A stretch of 39,937 bases of DNA from Candidatus Omnitrophota bacterium (GTDB lineage: Bacteria; Omnitrophota; Omnitrophia; Omnitrophales; Danuiimicrobiaceae). The stretch lies in assembly GCA_016206815.1 (NCBI GenBank), contig JACQQT010000031.1:1-39937 (forward strand), given 5' to 3'. The notes below the pieces were generated by a model. That model saw nothing but the letters and a program-made list of their open reading frames with translations, was not told the origin of the DNA and did not search any database. Shown here piece after piece: positions 31,028 to 38,351 of this stretch (position 1 is the first letter of the stretch; each line of letters opens with the position of its first letter). The translations under genes were made by a program, and so were the position numbers.

Positions 31028-31570
31028 ATGACGATCGAAAGTGTAAAAAAATATGCGGTACCCGCTATCTTCATTATTGTTTTACTGTTTGTTTGTAGCG
31101 GCATTGCTTCGGCAGCTGTCGGAAAAGAGAAATTTGGAACCGTTGACATTGGAAAGGTATTCGATGAGTACGAGAAAACAAAAAAGTTTGACGACGAATT
31201 TCAAACCGAGGGCAGACTCAAACAAGAAGAACGTGACGCCATCGTTCACGAAATCCGCCGCCTTCGCGATGAGCAGGCTCTTTTAGCCGAGGATGCGCGC
31301 CGTGACAAGCAAAGCGCCATCGATACAAAGATCAAAGAGTTAGACAGTTTTGATAATGAGATTCAGAAAACGTTGGGAGAAAAGCGCAATCAAGCGGTGA
31401 AAGAAGTGTTTCAAGATATTGAAAACGTGATGACCCAATACGGAGAACGGAAAGGATACGATTTTATTTTCAACGATCGCGCGCTGCTTTATAAGGACAA
31501 ACCCTACGACGTAACCTCCGATATTCTAAAAGAGTTGAATGATCGTTACCGGAAGGAGAAGAAGCGCTAA
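31028..31570 (+). CDS. skp: Periplasmic chaperone of the OmpH/Skp family
   Basis: Skp holds unfolded outer-membrane proteins on the way to BamA. The 180-residue protein starts with a signal peptide (hydrophobic about 10-32, cleavage near ASA-AVG), then the FGTVDIGKVFDEYEKTKKFD head segment. Long charged helices (about 60-130, Glu/Lys/Arg/Asp-rich, coiled-coil-like) and a C-terminal YDFIFNDRALLYKDKPYDVTSDIL segment typical of the family follow. AAAGGAG lies 7 nt before the ATG. bamA-skp order is widely conserved. Confidence 0.93.
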   Translation: MTIESVKKYAVPAIFIIVLLFVCSGIASAAVGKEKFGTVDIGKVFDEYEKTKKFDDEFQTEGRLKQEERDAIVHEIRRLRDEQALLAEDARRDKQSAIDTKIKELDSFDNEIQKTLGEKRNQAVKEVFQDIENVMTQYGERKGYDFIFNDRALLYKDKPYDVTSDILKELNDRYRKEKKR

Positions 31571-31606
31571 GCGGTAGGCCAAGCGCCTGTGGTTGACCAA
31601 ATTGCC

Positions 31607-32941
31607 ATGATGGAAATGCAAAGAACGCTTCAAACGACGATTGAATTGATCGGGCGGGGGCTTCACAGCGGCACGGAAACGCGCCTTATTCTTAAACCTG
31701 CCGAAGCCGATACGGGTATTGTTTTTGCAAAGGTTCATCACGGCGAAAAAGTTTTTTTTCCGGGCACTGTTGAATCGATCCGGATTGGAGAGGGCAGACA
31801 GACTTCTTTAGGCAAAGGGGATGTCTGCGTTCAGACGGTGGAACATCTGATGGCTACGTTTCATGGTCTGGGGATTGACAATGCGATTGTCCAAATCGAA
31901 GGAGAGGAGATCCCCGGTTTTGACGGAAGCGCCAAAGCTTTTGTTGACCAGATTTTGAAAGCCGGCCGTCAATTCCAGGACAAACCGCGCGAGTATCTCT
32001 ACGTGACGGAGCCGATTTATATCGATGAGGGCGGGCAATCGATCATTGTACTTCCTTATCGCGATGGATTAAAATTATCCTACTCGCTTAGTTATCAGCA
32101 TCGCGATCTTCATGATCAGTTTTTCAGTTCCGTTGTCACACCCGAGGTGTTTGAACGCGAACTGGCACCTGCCCGCACGTTTTGTTTGAAAGAAGAAGCG
32201 ATGGCATTAAAGGCCCAGGGTTACGGCCAGGGGGCAGATTTGACCAACACCTTGGTGTTTGAAAATGACGTCCCCATTCAAAACACGCTTCGTTTTCCGA
32301 ACGAAGCCTGCCGCCATAAGGTAACGGATTTGTTGGGGGATTTATATTTGGTCGGCCGGCCGCTCCGCGCGCATGTGATCGCATGTCGCAGCGGTCACGT
32401 TCAAAATATGAAGTTGGTCGCTAAACTGAGGGGAATGAAAACTGATCAGGCGAAAAGAGAAACTCCTATGAGTAAACCAAAACGTGAGGCCCAAGAACTG
32501 AAACAAGAGCTGGATGTTAATGAAATTCAGAAAATTATACCGCATCGTTACCCGTTTCTTTTGGTAGATCGTATTGTGGAGTTGGTGCCCGGGAAGAAAG
32601 CGGTCGGGATTAAAAATGTCACCATTAACGAATATTACTTTCAGGGGCATTTTCCGGGCCATCCCGTGATGCCCGGCGTTTTGATCCTGGAAGCTTTGGC
32701 GCAGGTGGGTGGCGTCGTGATGCTGAGTCAGCCTGAAAATCAAGGCAAATTAGCTTATTTTATGACCATTGAAGATGTCAAATTCCGCCAGCCCGTTCAT
32801 CCGGGCGATCAGCTGCGCCTTGAAGTGGAAGTGATTAAGATTCGTTCCCGCACGGGGCAGTGCCGGGGGAAAGCCTACGTCGAGGGAAAGTTAGTCTGTG
32901 AAGCAGAAGTTAAGTTTGCCCTCGTGGAGTCGTCGGGATGA
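31607..32941 (+). CDS. LpxC-FabZ fusion: UDP-3-O-acyl-GlcNAc deacetylase and 3-hydroxyacyl-ACP dehydratase
   Basis: Residues 1-275 are LpxC, the zinc deacetylase committing UDP-GlcNAc to lipid A. They include RTLQTTIELIGRGLHSG, E79-H80 in TVEHLMATFHG, H237 and D241 in RHKVTDLLGDL, and H264 in RSGH. Residues 300-444 are FabZ, the fatty-acid dehydratase, with IPHRYPFLLVDR, H348 in GHFPGHPVMPG and E362 in EALAQ. A charged linker (about 276-300) joins them and holds an ATG at 32468 that may be the former fabZ start. Such fusions are known in Bacteroidetes and some other phyla. The LpxC start is uncertain: ATGs at 31607, 31610 and 31616, or GTG at 31589. No lpxD lies nearby. Confidence 0.93.
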   Translation: MMEMQRTLQTTIELIGRGLHSGTETRLILKPAEADTGIVFAKVHHGEKVFFPGTVESIRIGEGRQTSLGKGDVCVQTVEHLMATFHGLGIDNAIVQIEGEEIPGFDGSAKAFVDQILKAGRQFQDKPREYLYVTEPIYIDEGGQSIIVLPYRDGLKLSYSLSYQHRDLHDQFFSSVVTPEVFERELAPARTFCLKEEAMALKAQGYGQGADLTNTLVFENDVPIQNTLRFPNEACRHKVTDLLGDLYLVGRPLRAHVIACRSGHVQNMKLVAKLRGMKTDQAKRETPMSKPKREAQELKQELDVNEIQKIIPHRYPFLLVDRIVELVPGKKAVGIKNVTINEYYFQGHFPGHPVMPGVLILEALAQVGGVVMLSQPENQGKLAYFMTIEDVKFRQPVHPGDQLRLEVEVIKIRSRTGQCRGKAYVEGKLVCEAEVKFALVESSG

Positions 32942-33729
32942 GTATTGAAACGAAGAAAACATTTGTCCATCCAACCGCCATTGTTCATCCTGAGGCCGAG
33001 ATAGGCTCAGGAACTTCCATCGGCCCTTTTTCAATGATCGAAGCGGATGTTGTGATCGGTGACGGAACGACCATTGGTGCTCGGGTGACCATTGAAGGTC
33101 ATACCGTCATCGGAAAAGACAACCAAATCTTTACCGGAGCGGTCATTGGCAGTGTGACGCAGGATAAAAAATACAAGGGCGGCATTACCTACTTGAAGAT
33201 CGGTGATCGCAACAAAATTCGGGAGTATGTCACCGTCAATCCGGGCACAGATGATGGTTCTGAGACAGTGATCGGAGATGACAATTTAATTATGGCGTAT
33301 GCGCATGTGGCGCATAATTGCATCATCGGGAATAAAACGATTATTGCAAATGCCGGTACGTTGGCCGGCCATGTCATCGTGGAAGACAGGGCTGTCATCG
33401 GCGGCTTGTGCGGCGTTCATCAGTTTGTACGAATCGGTTACCTGTCCATTGTCGGCGGCAATTCCAAAGCAGTTCAGGACATTCCGCCGTTTACCATGGT
33501 GGATGGGCATCCTGCAAAGGCTTATGGTCTTAATGTTGTGGGAATGGAACGGGCAGATGTCCCCAAAGAGGAAAGGCTGCTTTTGAAACGTGCTTTTAAG
33601 ATTATTTTCCGATCCAAGCTTTCAACCAAGAATGCAGTTCAGGCATTAAAAACCGACTTGCCTGAGACACCTACCGTTTCACGACTTATCAAATTCCTAG
33701 AAAGTTCTGAACGTGGAGTTTGTAAGTGA
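32938..33729 (+). CDS. lpxA: UDP-N-acetylglucosamine O-acyltransferase LpxA
   Basis: LpxA performs the first acylation of UDP-GlcNAc in lipid A synthesis. The 263-residue protein is a left-handed beta-helix of hexapeptide repeats starting FVHPTAIVHPEAEIGSGTSIG. The family loop VTQDKKYKGG, the catalytic histidine in IMAYAHVAHNCIIG and GLCGVHQFVRIG are present. A helical C-terminal domain ends the protein. The start ATG overlaps the FabZ stop by 4 nt. It is followed by a 214-nt gap with a promoter before lpxI. Confidence 0.96.
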   Translation: MSIETKKTFVHPTAIVHPEAEIGSGTSIGPFSMIEADVVIGDGTTIGARVTIEGHTVIGKDNQIFTGAVIGSVTQDKKYKGGITYLKIGDRNKIREYVTVNPGTDDGSETVIGDDNLIMAYAHVAHNCIIGNKTIIANAGTLAGHVIVEDRAVIGGLCGVHQFVRIGYLSIVGGNSKAVQDIPPFTMVDGHPAKAYGLNVVGMERADVPKEERLLLKRAFKIIFRSKLSTKNAVQALKTDLPETPTVSRLIKFLESSERGVCK

Positions 33730-33779
33730 TTGTAAATAAAAAGGTTATAACTTTCAAAAACCAGTCCGCATTTTTGTTC

Positions 33780-33820
33780 TTCTACAATTTTGTTAATATG
33801 GTACAATAACATTTTTGTAG
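33780..33820 (+). promoter_or_regulatory. Extended -10 promoter with candidate operator upstream of lpxI
   Basis: TGGTACAAT (33799-33807) is an extended -10 element with a predicted start near 33814; the -35 region is poor. It is flanked by TTCTACAATTTTGTT (33780-33794) and TTGTAG (33815-33820). These form an inverted pair and recall the palindrome upstream of amtB. A regulator bound here would overlap the polymerase site. The rest of the 214-nt gap holds a weak hairpin (33852-33874) and no gene I can support. Confidence 0.45.
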
Positions 33821-33943
33821 GCCTGCCTAAGCATTTTTAGGATACGTATATCGAAGAGTGGGGGGCACACTTCGGCAGCTTACCTGTTGCCTGCATCTGT
33901 TTCCTCTCCTCCCCTTATTGAATTACATGATAGGAGAACTGCG

Positions 33944-34759
33944 TTGGATAAAACATTGGGATTAATTGCCGGCCGCGGCACGTTACCCGAACTGGTTTTG
34001 GAAGAGGCCAGAAGGCTTCGCTATCGAATCGCCGTTTGTGCCATCCAGGGCGAGACAAATCCTGCCGTGGCCCAAGCTGCAGATGCCGCCTTATGGATTC
34101 GGTTGGGTCAGTTAGGCCGGATGACCCAGTTTTTTGTGCGGGAAGGCGCTCGAGAAGCCATGATGGTTGGAAAAATTACCAAAACCAATTTGTTTCACGG
34201 AGACATCAGACCGGATTTGGAGATGGTGAAGGTGGTTGCGAAAACAAGGAATCATTCGGATGATTCGCTGCTTGGCGGGATTGCAGATTATTTGCATGGA
34301 AAGGGTATTTCCGTTTTGGATTCAACGTCGTTTTTGAGCGAAGATGTGCTTCCGGCGGGCGGCGTACTGACCAAACGCAAACCTTCTAAAAAGGAATATG
34401 CGGATATTGATTTCGGCTGGGAGTTGGCGAAAGAAATCGGGCGGCTTGATATTGGGCAGACGGTGGTCGTAAAAAATCAGGCCGTCTTGGCAGTGGAAGC
34501 AATTGAGGGGACCGACGAAGCCATTTTGCGCGGCGGGGTTTTAGGAAACGGTGAAACCGTGGTTGTGAAGGTTGCCAAACCGAAGCAGGACATGCGGTTT
34601 GATGTCCCAACGATTGGGCCTGCGACATTGGATGCAATGATTCGGGCAAAGGCACGGGTGCTGGCTTTTGAGGCAAAGAAAACGATTGTGCTGAATCGCA
34701 ACCAGGTTGTTGATCGAGCCAACCGGCATCGCATTGCGATGATTGCAAAGGAGTTTTAA
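33944..34759 (+). CDS. lpxI: UDP-2,3-diacylglucosamine diphosphatase LpxI, TTG start
   Basis: LpxI hydrolyses UDP-2,3-diacylglucosamine to lipid X and UMP, and stands in for LpxH in many bacteria. The protein is about 271 residues. It begins LDKTLGLIAGRGTLPELVLEEARR and contains RLGQLGRMTQFF, GKITKTNLF, DDSLLGGIADYL, SEDVLPAGGVLT, GWELAKEIGRLDIGQTVVVK and the closing PTIGPATLDAM...RARVLAFEA-type segment of the family. No ATG fits. The TTG at 33944 has AGGAG (33932-33936) 7 nt upstream. A further TTG at 33887 would add 19 residues without similarity. It overlaps the upstream region of the NifA-like gene, whose GTG follows 1 nt after its stop. Confidence 0.9.
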   Translation: MDKTLGLIAGRGTLPELVLEEARRLRYRIAVCAIQGETNPAVAQAADAALWIRLGQLGRMTQFFVREGAREAMMVGKITKTNLFHGDIRPDLEMVKVVAKTRNHSDDSLLGGIADYLHGKGISVLDSTSFLSEDVLPAGGVLTKRKPSKKEYADIDFGWELAKEIGRLDIGQTVVVKNQAVLAVEAIEGTDEAILRGGVLGNGETVVVKVAKPKQDMRFDVPTIGPATLDAMIRAKARVLAFEAKKTIVLNRNQVVDRANRHRIAMIAKEF

Positions 34760-34760
34760 C

Positions 34761-36311
34761 GTGACCCCTCAGAACGGATCAAAGCCGCACGCCAAAGAAT
34801 TAATTGCGCTGACCGAAATTTCTAAGGCGATTTCAGCCTCCTTAGATTTGAAAACCGTGATGCAGAGTATCCTGAATACGTTGAACGAACATTTGGGAAT
34901 GGAACGGGGAACCATCATGCTGTTGGATCCCGAGACCAAGGAGATTTATATCGAAGTGGCTTGCGGGCTTGAACTGGAAGAAATCAAACGGGGTCGTTAT
35001 AAAATCGGGGAAGGGATTACCGGAAAAGTAGTGGCTGCCGGGGAAGCCATTGTGGTTCCGAACGTCGGAAAGGAACCGCTTTTCCTCAATCGAACCAAAG
35101 CACGCGATGACGTGACGAAATCCAGCATTGCCTTCATTTGCGTTCCTATCAAATTGGAAGACAAAGTGATCGGCGCATTAAGCGTAGACCGTTTGTTCCG
35201 GGAGGATGTTTCTTTTGACAAAGACGTGCGTTTTCTCACCATCATCAGTTCCATGACGGCACAGGCCGTTCGCATTCACAGCTTGGTTGAAAAAGAAAAA
35301 GAAACGCTCACCACTGAAAATCTTCGTTTAAGGGACGAATTAAAGAAAAAATTTCATCCCGTCAATATTATTGGTGAAAGCAAACGGATGACGGATGTTT
35401 ATTCTTCTATTGACTTGGTGTCGGGAACGAAAGCAACCGTGATGTTGCGGGGCGAGAGCGGGACGGGCAAAGAACTGGTCGCCAAAGCCATTCATTACCA
35501 TAGCGACCGTGCGGATAAGCCGTTTATCAAAGTTTCCTGCGCGGCGCTTCCCGAGACGCTTTTGGAAAGCGAGTTTTTCGGTTATGAGAAAGGTGCTTTC
35601 ACGGGAGCCAATGCCATGAAGCGGGGCCGTTTCGAACTTGCCCATACGGGAACTCTTTTTCTGGATGAAATCGGCGATATCCCCCTATCGACTCAGGTCA
35701 AGTTGCTGCGCGTTCTCCAAGAAAGGGAGCTGGAACGATTGGGAGGCGTTGAAACCATCCGGGTTGATATTCGGTTGATTGTGGCCACCAATAAGGATTT
35801 GGAACGGGAAGTCCGCGAGGGACAATTCCGCGAGGATTTGTATTACCGGCTCAATGTTATTCCGATTTTTCTTCCTTCTTTGCGGGACCGCCGGGAAGAT
35901 TTACCGCTTTTGGTGCAGCATTTCTTGGAAAAAGCAAATCGGGAGAATGGAAAACAAGTGAAACGTGTTTCTGACGAAGCTTGGGAATATCTGATGAATT
36001 ATTCCTGGCCCGGGAATGTGCGCGAAGTTGAAAATGCCATCGAGCGCGCGGTCATTATGTGCCAAGGCGATGAAATCGGAAGGGAACATTTCCCTTTTGA
36101 TCTAAAAGCAAATATCAGGCCGACGGATGAAGGAGACCGCCTCCCGGTGGAGGAAGATCAGACCCTGCCCGTTGCAATTGAAAATCTGGAACGCAAGTTG
36201 TTGCTGAGATCGCTTGAAAAAACAGGCGGCAACAAGCGGAAAGCAGCCAGACTGCTCGGCGTCACCGAAAGAATCTTGGGTTATAAGGTGAAACGCTACG
36301 GACTTTTCTAG
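34761..36311 (+). CDS. Sigma54-dependent transcriptional activator, NifA-like (GAF-AAA-Fis)
   Basis: The 516-residue protein has an N-terminal GAF sensor domain (about 15-175), a linker helix, then the enhancer-binding AAA+ domain. Walker A is GESGTGKE (231-238), the sigma54-contacting loop is GAFTGA (278-283) and Walker B is LFLDEIG (299-305). A C-terminal Fis-type helix-turn-helix (about 489-516, NKRKAARLLGVTERILGYKVKR) follows. There is no receiver domain, so it is not a response regulator; architecture is that of NifA or FhlA. GTG 34761 has GGAG 7 nt upstream. Its place before amtB, which has a sigma54 promoter, makes it the likely activator, perhaps gated by P-II or 2-oxoglutarate (inference). 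Confidence 0.92.
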   Translation: MTPQNGSKPHAKELIALTEISKAISASLDLKTVMQSILNTLNEHLGMERGTIMLLDPETKEIYIEVACGLELEEIKRGRYKIGEGITGKVVAAGEAIVVPNVGKEPLFLNRTKARDDVTKSSIAFICVPIKLEDKVIGALSVDRLFREDVSFDKDVRFLTIISSMTAQAVRIHSLVEKEKETLTTENLRLRDELKKKFHPVNIIGESKRMTDVYSSIDLVSGTKATVMLRGESGTGKELVAKAIHYHSDRADKPFIKVSCAALPETLLESEFFGYEKGAFTGANAMKRGRFELAHTGTLFLDEIGDIPLSTQVKLLRVLQERELERLGGVETIRVDIRLIVATNKDLEREVREGQFREDLYYRLNVIPIFLPSLRDRREDLPLLVQHFLEKANRENGKQVKRVSDEAWEYLMNYSWPGNVREVENAIERAVIMCQGDEIGREHFPFDLKANIRPTDEGDRLPVEEDQTLPVAIENLERKLLLRSLEKTGGNKRKAARLLGVTERILGYKVKRYGLF

Positions 36312-36328
36312 ACGAAAAGACAGACAAA

Positions 36329-36346
36329 ATTGTAGATTTCTACAAT
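36329..36346. promoter_or_regulatory. Candidate upstream activator site of amtB
   Basis: A perfect palindrome ATTGTAGA-TT-TCTACAAT is centred about 110 bp upstream of the predicted sigma54 start, the usual distance for an enhancer. It differs from the NifA site (TGT-N10-ACA) and from NtrC sites. The neighbouring NifA-like protein is the obvious candidate to bind it. Confidence 0.6.
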
Positions 36347-36421
36347 ATTGTTTGTTTTCCTGCGGCATTTAATACCTGCCGATCATTTATTTTCCTCTTA
36401 AAATTTTCCTGCTACTCAAAC

Positions 36422-36437
36422 TGGCACGCCTATTGCT
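36422..36437 (+). promoter_or_regulatory. Sigma54 promoter of amtB-glnB
   Basis: TGGCACG-N4-TTGCT (36422-36428, 36433-36437) matches the -24/-12 consensus perfectly. The predicted start is near 36448, giving a leader of about 48 nt with GGAGG before the amtB ATG. Confidence 0.9.
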
Positions 36438-36495
36438 CTTTCTACTCTGAGCAAAGAGGACTTAAGCTTCAATTTTATTTTAAACGGAGGACGAT

Positions 36496-37863
36496 ATGGA
36501 TCCAAAGGTAGCGATAGACACATTATGGGTTTTAATTACCGCGATGTTGGTGTTTTTTATGAACCTGGGTTTTGGGTGCGTGGAAAGCGGTTTTGCGAGA
36601 AGTAAGAACACGGTTAATATTTTGTCTAAAAACTTTATCGTTTTCGCCTGCTCAACCGTTTCATTTTGGCTGATCGGCTGGGGGCTCATGTTTGGGGATG
36701 GATCGCCCTTCTTCGGTTTGAAAGGTCTTTTCATGCTGCATGGTGCAGATAACAGCCCGTTGACCGGCGATGCCTATCAAGGTGTCTATAGCGCGATCAA
36801 CTGGACGGGCGTTCCCCTGCTTGCGAAATTTTTCTTTCAACTTGTTTTCGCAGGTACCGCTGCAACGATCGTTTCGGGAGCGGTTGCCGAAAGAATCAAG
36901 TACATTTCATTTATCTTGTTTTCCTTTCTGCTCGTCGGTTTAATTTATCCGGTAACGGGTCATTGGATCTGGGGCGGCGGATGGCTTGCCGGCCTCGGGA
37001 TGTGGGATTTTGCCGGATCAACGGTGGTTCACTCGGTAGGAGGGTGGGCGGCTTTAGCAGGTGTCTTGGTGTTGGGTCCCCGCTTTGGAAAATATGGGCC
37101 GAACGGAAAAATTAACGCGATTCCGGGCCACAGCTTGCCATTAGGGACTATCGGCGTATTTGTTCTGTGGCTGGGTTGGTTCGGTTTTAATCCTGGCAGT
37201 ACGATGGCCGCAGACCCGGGATTAATTTCTCATATTTGCGTGACAACAAACATGGCTGCCGCAACCGGGATTTTGGGCGCCACGCTGACGTCTTGGTTTT
37301 TGCTCAAAAAGCCGGATTTAGGCATGACCATTAACGGTTGTTTAGCAGGACTGGTTGCGATTACCGCACCGTGTGCTTTTGTGAGCGTCGGAAGTTCCGC
37401 CATCATTGGATTCCTTGCCGGAATCATCGTCGTATTGTCCGTCATTTTCTTTGACCGGGCGCGCATTGATGATCCCGTAGGCGCTCTTTCCGTTCACTTG
37501 GTGAATGGTATTTTTGGGACTTTGTGTGTTGGTCTGTTTGCGCAAGATTGGGTGAGTCCAGAGACAACCGGAAACGGTTTGCTTTTCGGCGGAGGAACAA
37601 AGCTTTTAACCTCCCAAGCGATAGGCGTGGTGGCAGCAGGAGCTTACACGTTCTTTGCAGCCTTGATTTTCTGGTTCATCATCAAAGCATTTGTCGGCCT
37701 TCGCGTTAGCTTGCATGAGGAAATCGAAGGTCTTGACATTGGCGAGCACGGCAACGCCGCTTACCCTGATTTTGTGATTCATAAACCAAGCTATACAGCG
37801 ATCAGTTCTGGCAGTTTTGTGAAACATATTTCCAACACTCCAGAGCTTTCCGGAAAAAGGTAA
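36496..37863 (+). CDS. amtB: Ammonium transporter AmtB
   Basis: AmtB is a trimeric inner-membrane ammonium channel. The 455-residue protein has about eleven transmembrane helices. Family residues are D171 and H179 in WDFAGSTVVHS and H334 in VHLVNGIFG, the twin histidines of the pore, plus FFFQLVFAGTAATIVSGAVAER near the outer gate. It begins directly with the first helix and shows no separate signal peptide. The last 40 or so residues are cytoplasmic and hydrophilic. GGAGG (36486-36490) lies 5 nt before the ATG. The stop overlaps the P-II reading region, as in classic amtB-glnK pairs. Confidence 0.97.
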   Translation: MDPKVAIDTLWVLITAMLVFFMNLGFGCVESGFARSKNTVNILSKNFIVFACSTVSFWLIGWGLMFGDGSPFFGLKGLFMLHGADNSPLTGDAYQGVYSAINWTGVPLLAKFFFQLVFAGTAATIVSGAVAERIKYISFILFSFLLVGLIYPVTGHWIWGGGWLAGLGMWDFAGSTVVHSVGGWAALAGVLVLGPRFGKYGPNGKINAIPGHSLPLGTIGVFVLWLGWFGFNPGSTMAADPGLISHICVTTNMAAATGILGATLTSWFLLKKPDLGMTINGCLAGLVAITAPCAFVSVGSSAIIGFLAGIIVVLSVIFFDRARIDDPVGALSVHLVNGIFGTLCVGLFAQDWVSPETTGNGLLFGGGTKLLTSQAIGVVAAGAYTFFAALIFWFIIKAFVGLRVSLHEEIEGLDIGEHGNAAYPDFVIHKPSYTAISSGSFVKHISNTPELSGKR

Positions 37864-37880
37864 TGGGAGGGAATGTGATC

Positions 37881-38222
37881 ATGAAAAAAATAGAAGCCAT
37901 TATTAGACCTGAAAAATTAAATGAGGTACGCGTCGCACTGGAGCGTTCGGGCTATCCCGGCATTACGATTTCCGAAGTCCAAGGCCACGGCTTGCAAAAA
38001 GGAGTGATTCAGCAGTGGCGGGGCGAGGAATATCGGGTTGATATCCTTCCGAAGGTGAAAGTAGAGATCGTTGCCGGAGATGATGAGGCGGAGACGATTA
38101 TCCAGTCCATTTTGGAGTCGGCCTATACCGGCGGGGTCGGCGATGGGAAGGTGTTTGTTTACGATGTGGCGGAAGTCGTCCGCATTCGCACACGTGAACG
38201 AGGCCAGCGGGCGCTTGCTTGA
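37881..38222 (+). CDS. glnB: Nitrogen regulatory protein P-II (GlnB/GlnK)
   Basis: P-II senses 2-oxoglutarate, ATP/ADP and nitrogen status, and blocks AmtB when bound. The 113-residue protein has MKKIEAIIRPEKLNEVR, the T-loop GHGLQKG...WRGEEYRVDILPKVK, and the nucleotide-binding segments GDGK (K90) and RIRT (R101, R103). Y51, the uridylylation site of E. coli GlnB, is kept; Y46 is replaced by W and R38 by L. The start is ATG 37881, with GGGAGGG 9 nt upstream, giving the canonical length. An earlier ATG at 37863 overlaps the amtB stop. Next to amtB it is functionally a GlnK. Confidence 0.95.
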   Translation: MKKIEAIIRPEKLNEVRVALERSGYPGITISEVQGHGLQKGVIQQWRGEEYRVDILPKVKVEIVAGDDEAETIIQSILESAYTGGVGDGKVFVYDVAEVVRIRTRERGQRALA

Positions 38223-38234
38223 TCAAGAATTGAC

Positions 38235-38264
38235 TTTACAAAAAAAGCAACCTCAGTGTATGAT
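38235..38264 (+). promoter_or_regulatory. Sigma70-type promoter of glnA
   Basis: TTTACA (38235-38240) and TATGAT (38259-38264) are spaced by 18 bp, each five of six to consensus. The predicted start is near 38271, leaving an 80-nt leader with a small hairpin (CTTTC-CGC-GAAAG) and a second stem CTTTG/CAAAG. No sigma54 promoter is visible here. Confidence 0.45.
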
Positions 38265-38351
38265 ACGTCCTTTCCGCGAAAGAGGCCTGTCCTACTTCCG
38301 TAACTTTGACTAACCAAGCAAAGAGCATCTTGCATTTAAGGAGGCAATGGA

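Noticed and set aside
33860..33878. GGGGGCACACTTCGGCAG upstream of lpxI looks like a sigma54 promoter
   Set aside because: The distance between the GG and the GC is off by one base and the -12 TTGC is not present; sigma54 spacing is strict.
36329..36346. amtB palindrome as a classical NifA site
   Set aside because: The NifA consensus is TGT-N10-ACA; here the spacing is TGT-N8-ACA, so it was kept only as a candidate site for the local activator.
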